64,000 nt of DNA from Gymnopus androsaceus JB14 (taxonomy: Eukaryota > Basidiomycota > Agaricomycetes > Agaricales > Omphalotaceae): positions 79,291 through 143,290 of the forward strand of contig ML769533.1 in NCBI GenBank assembly GCA_009733575.1, given 5' to 3'. Shown in pieces: positions 1 to 10,710 of this stretch. The translations under genes and the position numbers were made by a program. Position 1 is the stretch's first letter, and every line of letters starts with the position of its first letter. The notes under the pieces are model-generated. The model was not told where the DNA came from, searched no databases, and worked only from the letters and a program-made list of their open reading frames with translations.

Positions 1-19
1 GTTTCTCCAAAGCCTGGAA

Positions 20-400
20 CTCGTCATGGAGCATATCCTCCCTACGCGACATCTCGCCTTCTTCCGCTCCAGACCGGAAATCTGACGATGAAGCATCTGC
101 AAGGCTGCACGGCTCGCTTCATCCATAATACTTTGTCCATGCTTTCCTGGCGCGAACCTCTCGACCTCGTCCTCGGAGATAGCGACAGGTTTGCTCTAGC
201 TCCGCAACCCTCTTCTTCCAAGCCCTCTGGATGCCCTTTCGCTTCAACTCGTCCCGCTCGAGGTCTCCAATCTTTTGCCCAATATCTGTGCCATTTCATC
301 GCAAGCTTGAAGATCCGTCTCGTACTGACCACAGAGCTCGGATTGAAGAGTGAGTTGGGTTTGCAGGAAGATGATGATCTCTCTTCCGCGGGATGCTTTG
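20..400 (-). pseudogene. Decayed coiled-coil protein gene remnant
   Basis: No intact reading frame spans this stretch. Minus-strand pieces in different frames form one continuous Gln/Glu/Arg-rich helical protein. One piece (about 383 down to 244) reads FLQTQLTLQSELCGQYETDL and ends at a stop. The next (about 265 down to 119) contains KRVAELEQTCRYL. A third (about 175 down to 60) contains MDEASRAALQMLHRQISGLE, and a last piece near the window edge contains EDMLHDEFQALEK. The order and heptad-like character suggest one ancestral coiled-coil protein broken by at least two or three small indels. I do not recognise a named family with confidence. The gene may continue beyond the left edge. An alternative is a real gene with several tiny introns, but clean splice sites are not obvious at the frame changes. 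Confidence 0.45.
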
Positions 401-1173
401 CGGTGCGTGCCTGGGTGCTTCATTTGGGTGGTGTAGCCGAATCAACGTCTGGGGAGTGTAGTACGTGTTTGCTGTAGCACTGAAGGTCGGGTTCAGGCTT
501 GCAGCTGTGTATACTACGAGCTCACGAAGATGACTCATCGTTGATATATAATCGCCTCGGAGCTTGGATGAAGGGGACGTAGCATGGAATGGAAGACGGT
601 ATCACTGAGTGACGACACTGACTGTGAACTGGACGACTGAGATGGAGAATGGTACTTCTGAGAGATATCCAGAAAAGGAGACAATCTCGTTTTGGCAGAC
701 GGTGAGGGAATCCCACCACTAGATGCACCAGTTCCCATATTTCTACCTCTGTCACCTTACTTATGTATTTAATTTAGCTACTATATTTGAATAATGTGTA
801 CCACTGAAATGAATAACTGTTTTCCATCTCAAATCTCTTGCTTTGACCATTATGACAGTGATATGCCATGGTTACATTCAGCATTGATTTGGTTACCAAC
901 TGTTACCTTGGTCAGCAGTTATGAAGCGAGATCAAGTTTGTATGGAAGTTTAAGGGGTTCAACTATGAGCAAACAAGACTATGAGCTCTAACTATGAGTT
1001 ACAGTGGTATTCAAGTAATACTTAGAATAAAGAGCTAATTAAAGGAGTAGTGAGTATGTAGCGGGCCCGGATGGATGAACATACTTCCATTGAGTCACAA
1101 TACTTATAGTGATGGATGTGATTCCATCATGCTAGTCTTTTATATTTGAAACCCCCATGTACTAGCTTGATTA

Positions 1174-1405
1174 CTGTTGCATTTTATTCAATTCAACACA
1201 CCTTGTGACCTGTGACCAGTGTGTCAAAATTGTCATTTCGACTAATTTCCTTAAAAGGCAATATTTGTAAGCTTTTTTAGCGCTAATTCAGTCAAAGCTG
1301 TAAATTTTAGGCAAATTTTGTGCAGTGACCTGTGACCGGTGGAAAAATTTTCGACTTTTTGAGGGCCTGTGACATGTGACTGTCGAATTGAATGAAATGG
1401 TACAG
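1174..1405. mobile_element. Small TIR element (MITE), family A, flanked by TA
   Basis: The ends are imperfect inverted repeats: CTGTTGCATTTTATTCAATT on the left, matched by the reverse complement of the right end (CTGTACCATTTCATTCAATT). A TA dinucleotide lies immediately outside both ends (1172-1173 and 1406-1407), which fits a TA target duplication as used by Tc1/mariner-like elements. There is no coding capacity. A second, 3'-truncated copy lies at 20200-20375. The interior has several GTGACC(T/A)GTGACC-like motifs. Confidence 0.75.
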
Positions 1406-1689
1406 TAGCCTACCATTTAACACCATAGAACAGGTTTATTTGGACATCAGGCTCATGCCTTTGACAATATTTGACTCCGGCTCCCTGAGCCATTACAGAG
1501 TAAGTAAGTGAATTCGAACTTGCAGTTAATTAGAGGGATGAATAGGACCTAGCATGTATCCATAAATCAGATATTCTAAGATCTTGTGAGGTCTAGACTT
1601 GGACTTGCTTGCAAACCTCTGAGATGCTTATATGTAGGGCTCTGCACTGTACTGTATCAACCTAGGACACCAGGATTGTTAATTAATGA

Positions 1690-2190
1690 TTACAGTTGTA
1701 AGTGCATATAACAACAGTGATGTAATATATTTCAATTACATTGACAGCATTTATGCGCCTGATGCCATAACAGTATCCGCTGTCAGCATCTCTGACAGGC
1801 GAGATAACCTGTACCTAGTGGCGGCGAGTGTTCAATCCTCAATGTAAAACATTAATTAAGTGTTGTACTTTTTTTTATTTCCAAGCAATGCCGTGGCTAG
1901 CTCTCGTTAGGGTTTGCCCGAAGGGTGAACCCTAACATTAGAGAGCTAGTCCGGCATTGCCAAACATGCTGGGTTAGCGGTTAGGGGTTGGGGTTAGGGT
2001 AAGGGGTTCCCGCCTATCAAAATAAGCACAAATGAGGCTTTAGGGCCCGAAGTTTGCGCGCCATACTGTATTAATGGTATTCATAATTGATAGTACTTAC
2101 AGCTGTAGTAATTTGTAGAATAATATAAAACCTACAATTGTAATTAGATTTGTCAACAAGATCTGTGTCTGGGGCTCACTGTATACGGTT
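1690..2190. repeat. Degraded copy of hairpin/telomere-like TIR element
   Basis: This copy matches the better-preserved element at 21951-22508. It contains a long hairpin (arms about 1885-1919 and 1923-1960, CCGAA loop), then a G-rich telomere-like run (1971-2008, repeats of TTAGGG, TTAGGGG and GGTTGGGG) and a shared 3' segment. Its terminal inverted repeats are worn, so the borders are approximate. It has no coding capacity. Confidence 0.65.
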
Positions 2191-3159
2191 ACAGCCATAT
2201 ACTTTGCAGTGAAATACAGTGATGGTCAAGCCATACACATACCATATATTGCATCTCAATAAGCTCGAAAAAATAAACAGAAGCACTATATTTTGACTAC
2301 AGTGCCCGCAGGCACTTCCCATCACCTGAGTAACCGTAAAAAGTAAAAAAATTCAAACCTTTTCTGAGCATGTGAAACCTGGCTAATTTTTCCAAAGTAG
2401 GTGCAATCAACTCCATTTGGATAGCTCTACTTGGCTTGTGCTTCACTAAGCCGGTGCTTGAGTTTTGGTTTGAAAAATGAACTTTGCTTGGTCATACCCT
2501 AATTAGGAAGGTGCCTTCCATATATAGTAATACAGCTTTGACCTTCTCTGCAAAGTTAGCCAATTTATCAGCTGTTATTCAGTGCCTTTCAGTGCAGTGT
2601 CATTTTTCCGTGTCCATCTGCTTTGTTCAATCAGTTTTGGCATGCATCCATTGCCAAAACCTGGCTTTGCTGGTTAAATAAGAGCATGTTCTGAATACAA
2701 ACCATGTGCATGACATTAAAATGCTCAAAAAAGGTGTTATAAGCCTTCCTGCAGCCTGCAGAACGAGTTCCAAGAGCACAAAGTTTTGGTTATTCTGACT
2801 CGCAAAAATGAACACCATGGGAGATTATTGCCAAATGTGGCACCGGTTTCTTTCTCAACGTAAACCGCATTCTTTTGAGTGGTTTCCTTCCAAAACTATT
2901 TTTATTATAATTTAAGCTATTTCTTTGTGCCCAAAGTAGACCTGTTGGAGAAGTGCCGGTACAATGAAAAACAACATACTGATGGAGATCTGAACAGTAG
3001 CTGAACATCGGGCAAGAAGTGAGTCTGTCCATTTTCATCTTTTCCTTTGATTGACTATTCTTTGCTCAGATTGCTATGTATGCACTACACAGACTAGGTT
3101 GCACTCAAACCGGTATAGTCTTGACTGGATTTGGATGCTTTCTACAAACTGGTTGCAAA

Positions 3160-3210
3160 AATGAAGAATGTTCTTCATATTCTGGCAGAATATGAAGAAC
3201 ATTCTTCATT
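3160..3210. repeat. Perfect 25-bp palindrome
   Basis: Two identical 25-bp arms in inverted orientation are separated by a single G (arms 3160-3184 and 3186-3210; the left arm starts AATGAAGAATGTTCTTCATA). No mismatches are present, which implies recent formation or active maintenance. Flanking sequence does not extend the symmetry. Confidence 0.9.
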
Positions 3211-3434
3211 TAGTTTCATGACCTTATAATGCGGAGAGTTTGAATATTTCCCTTCAGAATGCTAAGCTCCAATTTCTTTGCGAAAATGGGTTATTCAGTA
3301 AGTGTAGTAGTTACTTGTTTAGTGGCGTGGGTTGTTTTTCCTTGTACCACTAAGCAGCTCAGCTCAAGCATTCAATATTTAGCATACTTATGATACTTTT
3401 GGATTTCCAGAAAGTATTAAATTTTTTGTACAGT

Positions 3435-5914
3435 TCAAACTGATTCGGTGGCCTTGACAGTAGCCAAAAGATCTTTGGATAGTGGCTCAAAGTGGCATTT
3501 GAAAGGGAGAGGACGGCTATATCCAATATCAGCTCATTGCTCAATGATAGCTAGAAATAAAAATGACTTACACAGCAAGCCCCTCATCCAAGAACGCCCA
3601 TGGGTCAGGGCTAATCTCATTACCAAATTCGTCCTCGGCTTTCTTCATCTCAAACATGAGTGTCAAGTAAGCCACATTGATGATCAATGCATTGCTAAAA
3701 GGAAAATCAATTATTTTAACAGCTAGGAGGCAGAAAAAGTGAGATTTACTTACTTTGCAACTGTGTATCCCATGCATGCACTAGTACCCCAGTGAATAAA
3801 CAAAAAGCACAAAGGAGAAGGTATTTACCGGCGACCAAATCCATAAGAATGATGACCCAAGTCCTTCGTTTCAGGAATATTAACCGGAAATCCGGCATCT
3901 GATATATATCGCTCTGGCCTAAATTCCTCTGCTTTTGGATAGACAGCTTCATCATGATGCATCGCCCTCCACGGTTTTATTAGAGACATTTCATGAAGCC
4001 TGAAGGAGGATGAAAATCCTACCAAATGTTGGGAATTACAAGTGTCCCAGCTAAACAATGAAGAAAGTCATGAAGCGTTTAGGATAGTTTTCAATTGGTT
4101 TTTACCTGCAATGAAGTGCCCATGATATATGTCGTCCTTGATGGATTGATGTGGAACGCCTTGAGCAAAATCAGAGCCAGGTTTATTCAAAATAAAGTGT
4201 ATAAACTCACCAAGAGGGCCCATTGGCCTCCATCTGGAAAATAATTCATTGTGAGAAGCAAACCACTGGAAACTCAGCTTACCTCAAGGTCTCCTTGATG
4301 ACAGCATTGAGATAAACATTCTTGGATATTTCTTGGAAGCTCGGAAATCTATCTTTACCAACAGTTGCATAAAGTTCTTGTCTAAGTTTCTCCTGGACTG
4401 CTGGATAAAGGACCATAGCTAGTACAAAAACACTGAGTGTTGCTCCCATCTATGGTCATAAGGGATGATACCAGAAAAAAGTTAGGAGACTCACAGCTTC
4501 TGCTCCAGCACCACTGCACCACATATGTGAGCACGGAAGTGAACAAAGTGACAGGGGATAGACATACAACATTGTTCCCGCTAACCATGCCGTCTCAACT
4601 GCATTGAGTTCCTTGACATCTACGAGTTTGTTAACCAAGCAATCTGGTTGCGTCCCGGAGACCTGAGGTAGCATTTCAACACATTTATTGAGGACCTAAC
4701 TTTTGAACTCGCACCACTCCAGCTTTGACATTCATCCACAAGATCAAGGAATAATTGTGTATCTTTCTGATAAAACTTTTGACCCTCCCTTTTCCAACTT
4801 GCGGCCCAGGCTGGAAGACGATTTAGGAATGGAAATATGTCCACGATATAGGAGCCTGTGGAGTATTGGCCCGTTTGACTAAGATATATAGAGTTCGGAA
4901 ATTATTGCTTACCGGGCAAAGCAGCTTTCAGCATACGATCAACGTAGGTCTCAATTTGAGTTACTACAGGATCATGTCCAGCTTTCATGTTGTAGTTGTA
5001 TACAACCTTCATTATAGAGGCTGCGGCGCTTCTGTAAGATAACGGTCAGATGTCCCTTCTCAAGTGTTGTGTGGCCGTCACGGTTCACCTTCTAACTGGA
5101 CCATCAACGTCACCTTTCGCATCAATAAGTGCACGCAGTAACAACAAAGATTCTATTTCCTGTAATGGCGTATACTCTTGTGCAATGTTGAAGGTTAGGC
5201 ACTGAGTTGCTGCACTTTTCATGCGCTTCCATCTATAAATATAGCTGCATTAAAACGTGACAAAAAGCTTGAAAATGAGCAACATACCGATCGCCATACC
5301 GAGCAAACGCCATATTCATTCCACCCATCAAGATTTCGGATGACATTATAAACCTCTAAGGAAAAGGATGGAAACTTCCTTCAGATTGCAGCGAGTCAAA
5401 CAAGCCACTTACGGGTCTATCAGAATAAATAGCTGAGCGGCGATCCTAGGTAATAAACTTCAAATTTCATCGAAGGAAGAGCAGGTCTATCGCATTACCA
5501 AAAGATCAGCTGCAATTTTGGCATTTCCAACAACCAATACGGGCTTCCCAGCGAAATTGAGCTGAATAATTGGACCTGTCAGTGAAATGTCGTTTGTCAA
5601 CGAGCGCCAACCATCAGAAGGTGATCGCTACGAACCATATTGAGCATGCCATTCTGTGGATTCGTGTTGAGCAATTATTGATTTACTTAACCATGAACGC
5701 ATGCGTTTGATGACCCACCTGTGTATTTCAAGTGCTGTTGTTGGCCAAGTTGGTGAACATTCCCTAGAAGGGGAAGTCCAGGAGGCCCTGGGAAGGATGC
5801 ATACCGCTTCTTGTTAAGTCCTTTGCTCCATAACAGATAAATTAAGACTCCCCCGACCGCAAGGGAAGTAACATTAAATGTGAACAGGTCGCCGGGAGAT
5901 GTAGGGAGCAGCAT
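3435..5914 (-). CDS. Cytochrome P450 monooxygenase, multi-intron
   Basis: This is a membrane-anchored haem-thiolate monooxygenase using the fungal P450/reductase system; its substrate is unknown. Translation starts at 5914 (MLLPTSPGDLF). A hydrophobic anchor (about residues 14-30) is followed by the proline hinge FPGPPGLPLLGNVHQL. Further exons give the C-helix region (WKRMK near 5220), the I-helix GAGAEA (near 4500), the K-helix ExxR as ETLR (near 4285), the PERF region FRPERY (near 3920) and the haem loop YGFGRR. An intron follows, and the next exon resumes with the cysteine in CMGYTVA (near 3770). The last exons carry DEFGNEISPDPWAF and, after an intron, RPLPFKCHFEP, ending at TGA 3435. 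About ten introns are implied and all key motifs are present, so it is probably functional. The tail resembles large Agaricomycete P450 families often annotated as O-methylsterigmatocystin oxidoreductase-like. The overall span is secure; exact exon borders are not. Confidence 0.88.
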
Positions 5915-7302
5915 AAGTTGGGGAGGAAGCGACAGATGTGATAGATGCTTTTATTAAATAGGATTGATGTTTATATTATCATGCAGATTGCCCCTGTATC
6001 TGCTTTACCCTGTCAATCTATTACATAGTAACTTACGCAGGTCTGTGTGGGAAGCCGATACAATCGAATCTCTCATAAGGCATACCCCTTTGTCACTGTC
6101 TAAATGTATGCCTTATTACTATATTAGAGAGTGAGGACAATCACTTGCCTAGAGTATGCACCCCAAATCGAGTAAAATGTTTGATTTTTGTGTGATTTTG
6201 TCAAATCTTGGATGTAAAAAGGGCTAGGCGCTCAGAGAATCAGAAACTGACCAAAGAAATCATCATAAACCACAATATAAATGATGTTGAACCTATGACA
6301 TATGCACTTTTGTAGGTATAATAACTACTTGTAGATACACATGTACGGTACTCATTTGCCTCTGGGCCCGCATGAGGTCAAACGTTCAATAAATCCTGTT
6401 GCAGCTCTTTCTTTATTTCCAATAAGCGATGTAAGAAAATCAATCTGCACTACCGTATATCTTGCTCATTGCTCAGAACACTGTGATAAGATAAGGCTGA
6501 AGGTCAAAGCAGTTATAGCCCAGCAATACGATACTCGAACACGATGATACCCACTTCCTTGTATATTTGTTATCTCGATGCTGAGACGAGCTACTGTTAG
6601 CTTTTACCTTGCAAAGTGAACTGTCCCACTTCCTTTCTCTTTCTCAAGCCGTGTCACATCGCGCGCCGATTGATAACTGGTTGTCTAGATTTACAGACTC
6701 ACAGCTGCTCTAAGAAAAAGTCGGATAATAGGGGCACACAATTTCTTATGCGCCGTATCTCCTAGGCTGCCTTCTTCCCTAGCCATCCAGAGAATCGACA
6801 ATTATTGTTCTTAAGTCTTCAGCCACGAATAGTGAACAAGTGGCGAGGTCAAAACGTCGTGATAGAGACCGACCAGGCGTAGTAACTCGTTTGTTGTTTC
6901 TGATTTACTATTTACCGTTATTCGACAAGGTCTCAGTTCAACCACTGCAGTATATACTCCATATGCATGATGTATCGTAGGATCGTCGGTCTTCATCAAT
7001 GTTAGCAACGATTCCTCTAGGATATTGCGAGGAGAGTCAAGGATCGCCTTCAGACTTTCAAAGTATCACCGCTTACCTCTGACCAAAACCATCATCAACG
7101 CGCCCAACACTACCTTAGTATCGGCACACATTGTATCTTGCCACTGCAGAAAATGGCATACGTATACTAGATTACAAAAAACTAAACAGAAATCCAAGAG
7201 AAACTGGATACCGATCGTACCCTAACTGAGCAATAAATGAAGCAAAAGAGATCAAGCAAAAGCGTATGTAGATATGCGGCGTCACGTCCATATAATTCCA
7301 TC
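5915..7302. other. Intergenic, nothing recognised
   Basis: This gap lies between the P450 start and the kinase stop. Short open frames (for example 6811-7008 minus and 7025-7225 plus) have no protein-like features or splice logic. It probably holds the P450 promoter and the kinase 3' region. Confidence 0.6.
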
Positions 7303-9401
7303 TCAAGACCTCAAAGTAAGCTTCTTCAACATATCGCTCCAACTGGAACCCGCACCCTCCTCTCCATGCAACGGCGGACCTTCCATATCAAAAGATCCTG
7401 GCATCTGCAAGTCCATATCAGCATCACCGTGCCCATGGCTCGATTCCTGTTTGCGCTTTTCCTCCGCGAGCTGTTCTTCTGTTAACAAGGATTCCGGCTC
7501 ATCGTTAACATCAGAAGAACCCGAGAAATGTGGAGAACCAGACGGAGGTGAGACAGGAGCCGGAGGATCTGACGACGCAGATGCAGATGTCGCCTCTTCC
7601 GTTGGAGCAGTGACAGTGACATTCGCGTTCTCACCCGGGGTGCCTGGACTCAACGCAGCTTGACCAGCAGACGCCGAACCAGGGTGCCACCCATCATCCT
7701 CGTCTTCATCTTCCGTATTCGGGGAAGACCCACCACCAGTATTCCACCCTCCCGAAGACGCAGTCGTCTCCGAGCGCGTCGACTCTGTAGCTGAAAGCTG
7801 CGACTGCGACCGTGCGGTAGCACCTAAAGACGCTAATCGATGCAACGCCCTTGCACCAGCAATCGCATTCCTCCACTTTGCACGAGGATCGAAATGTTCG
7901 CGCAATCCTCCGGACAAATCGTGGTCTTCTGAGGGTTCGTGTGTTGTGAGCCATGGTTCGTCGAATGCTTCAGCAGCACTGGGGCGTTTCGTGGGGTCGG
8001 GGTTGAGGAGCCGTTTTATAAAGTTCTTGGCTTCGATCGAGACATTCTTCCAGTAACGGTCGTGGAATTCGATTTTGGCTTCGGTGGTTTCGCGGATGAG
8101 CACCTTGACTTCGTCGGAGCGGAAGGGAGAGTACCCGCAGAGGAGGACGTAGGTTATAATTCTGAAGGGTAGAGTTAATGGGATAGTCGAGTAACATATT
8201 CTGAGACTTACCCAATACTCCACAGATCGACCTTCTTTCCATGACCCTCATTCAGTAACACTTCAGGTGCTACGTAGCCTATACTGCCCGCTAATGAATG
8301 CAATTGCTCTTCGGGTGTATGAAGATGTTTCGCTCTAGAAAATATCAATTAGCCAGATGAACATTAGAAAAACGCAAACAAAAAGATGGAGCGTCAGAAA
8401 CACCGCGAAGGGATTGACGGATGGCAGAGCGAATGACACGTACATTCCAAAATCTGCGATAACAATATTTGAATCCTCTGCTGATGTTCGGTATAGGATG
8501 TTCTCGGGCCTAGAAATGCACCGCGTAAAGGTGTCAGCGACGAGCCCAGCACTTTCGGCCTGAAAAAACTCACTTGAGATCCCGGTGTACAATATCGTGT
8601 TCATGAAGATAGGCTACGCCTGAAAGGATCGACCTGATATATGAGGAGGAGAAAGCAGTCAGTACGGGCAACAATCGAAACAATATAAAATAAGAAAACT
8701 GCCAGGGTAGAAACACCCGGGAATACCAGAAGGGACAAGGTACCGAAATAACTTCTAATCTCACCTAACAACACCGCTAGCATCCTTCTCTGTAAACTTG
8801 CCCTTCTTAAGTATGCGCTCAAAGAGCTCACCACCAACCGCAAGCTCGAATGATAGGTAGTATTTCGTTCTGGATTCAAACCATTCGTAGAACTTGACCT
8901 AGATAAGGTCTAGTGTGAGATCAAGAAAAGGCCGCATGAAAGGTAGACGAACGATATTGGATGATCTAGCCCCTTTAGCACCTCCATCTCACCCCACACA
9001 CTGGCTTCATTTCCCTTGACCTTCTTCTTTGGAATCAGCTTTAACGCAACTTCTTTCGTTATTGATGGTGAAGGATCCGAAGGACCTGGTGACGCAGACC
9101 TTGACGAAGGCTTGGAGCCGATGAAACTCAAGGTTCGTTTGGCCGGTGATGGGGGCAATGGATCGTCTGGACCTGCAGCAGCACCTCGCTCAGCGATAAT
9201 GGCTTGTTCGGGAGGGACGTGCCAAGTTGCTTTCTACAGATAGGACATGTGGGTGAATTGTCGATCGATATATTCGGTCGCACGGCTTACCACAACTTTC
9301 CCAAAAGTTCCTTCGCCCAATACCTGATGAACTTCATAGTTCTTCTTCTTGACGAAGCTGGGTGGTTGGGGTAGGATGGCGTCTTTTATCGAAAGATGCA
9401 T
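7303..9401 (-). CDS. Ca2+/calmodulin-dependent-type Ser/Thr kinase
   Basis: This is a CaMK-group kinase. The start at 9401 gives [20 protein letters not shown], followed by the glycine loop [10 protein letters not shown] Pro/Ser-rich insert ([20 protein letters not shown]) in the N-lobe precedes the VALKLI lysine. Later exons give [17 protein letters not shown] (catalytic loop, near 8575), IADFGM (DFG, near 8450), [19 protein letters not shown] (APE, near 8300), [10 protein letters not shown] and [13 protein letters not shown]. After the kinase fold, [20 protein letters not shown] looks like the autoinhibitory/calmodulin-binding helix of CaMKI-like enzymes. A long Ser/Thr/Glu-rich tail follows, ending at 7303. 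All catalytic residues are present, and five to seven short introns are inferred. It probably acts in calcium signalling. The upstream region is partly duplicated at 32860-32996. Confidence 0.9.
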
Positions 9402-9574
9402 GGTGGCGGAGGCGACTGGGATGGTTGTCAGTAGATGGGAGTCGGAGGCGAGTCTTCGAAATTGCTTGTGTGCAAGGAATTCGATTCGCTGAGCTCGTAA
9501 AACTGTATCGGTTAATTTGCTATTCTGGTGTAGAAATCGAGGTCGGATATTGAGATGATATACTGTAGGAAGAG

Positions 9575-9742
9575 GTTGTAAGGCTCAACGCTCAACTGAG
9601 GCCCGTCGTCATCAAGAAGATGAAAGTGTGAATGAAGGAATGAAACCAACCAAATATAGACGCTGTAATGACGTCGGTCCGAGCTTGCTTCCGCTGCGCC
9701 CCTGAGCCAAATTTAGTTCATGCGCGTGATCCGGACGCCAGT
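9575..9742. repeat. Kinase 5' flank segment shared with 32860-32996
   Basis: This segment lies 170-340 bp upstream of the kinase start codon and includes CTCAACTGAGGCCCGTCGTC, then AAGATGAAAGTGTGAATGAA and GAGCCAAATTTAG. The same blocks recur in the same order and orientation at 32860-32996. It may be promoter/5'UTR sequence that was copied, or an old repeat lying in both places. Confidence 0.7.
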
Positions 9743-10710
9743 CTCTTCTGAATCTGAGCGCTCATGATGTTCCAAGGTCTAAGTATCTGAAAGTTCATGG
9801 AACAAACTTGGTCTTCTCTCATTGATATCATTCTATGCCGAACGCTACGGCAAGTGTCGAAGAAACAGGAAGCATCGAAACCTGAAATCATTCTCTTTCA
9901 CCTGCCTTTTTTTTTTTTCGCTCAGCCGGGCTTTCGTTCTTCTTTCGTCACTCTCGTGCTTTTGGTAACAACCCTCGCGACAAAAACCATTGTAAAACCT
10001 GCTGCCTTTGCTTTACACTGTGCCGGCCCTCGGGTGTTTGTATGAGTACCAAAAAAATCCGAAACTCATCTTAATCATAGTCTGTGATTGTTGCTCGCAG
10101 AATGATGAAACCTGCACCACTTGGATTATCTTGAGCCCCTTTTAAGCAGGCTGGTAATCTTAGCTCTGGAAGTCAAACATTCGGGTCGGATTCCTGAATC
10201 AGATGATGTTTTTTCTGAGGATACGCTTCAGTCTGACTGAATCATTGTGCAAGAAGATTATTTTGATATATTTCTTCTGTTCCCTTAATTCTCTTGGTCA
10301 CCTCTCATCTCAGGTTCCCCCCTCTGCTTAAGTTATGTCCTCAACATGAAATTGCTTCCATCGAAAACACACGCCCCCTTCTTCCAAATTGCATTCAGAG
10401 CCCCACCAGAGTTCTCTGCATCATCTCATATAGCCAGAGAGAGCAAGATGATGATGTAATTGTGGGAGAATGTCCGCAGTCTTGATGGTGGATATGGAGG
10501 AGAAGATCCAGAATACAAGCCATACAAGTAAGAGGAGCATTGCAATTTCCAACAATGCAATTATTCCACCTTCAACATATACATACATGATACAAACTGA
10601 TATAGCATTCAATCAACATTAAGGCACAGCTACAGCTGATGGGTCTAGTACTGCCATCATTATTTAACATTGCCAATTTTGATGAATCCAATGCCAGTGG
10701 CTGAAGACAT
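9743..10710. other. Intergenic, nothing recognised
   Basis: This is the upstream region of the kinase and downstream region of the next minus-strand gene. A T-run occurs near 9907-9919. No protein-like frame is seen. Confidence 0.55.

Larger units (their letters stand above)
480..3434. other. Non-coding stretch with repeats, no gene seen
   Basis: The short reading frames here do not resemble proteins. The stretch is AT-rich and holds a small TIR element (1174-1405), a degraded hairpin-bearing repeat (about 1690-2190) and a perfect palindrome (3160-3210), each listed separately. The rest looks like decayed repeat sequence. Confidence 0.6.

Noticed and set aside
1971..2008. True telomere or subtelomere
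   Set aside because: The G-rich run is short, irregular, and repeated inside a TIR element at 22256-22280, so it is part of the element rather than a chromosome end.
3435..5914. P450 as part of a biosynthetic cluster
   Set aside because: No terpene synthase, PKS, NRPS or other core enzyme is nearby; the acyltransferase and reductase are more than 35 kb away across a repeat block.
7274..7663. 129-residue plus-strand frame
   Set aside because: Mirror of the kinase C-terminal tail on the other strand; the composition follows from that Ser/Glu-rich coding sequence.
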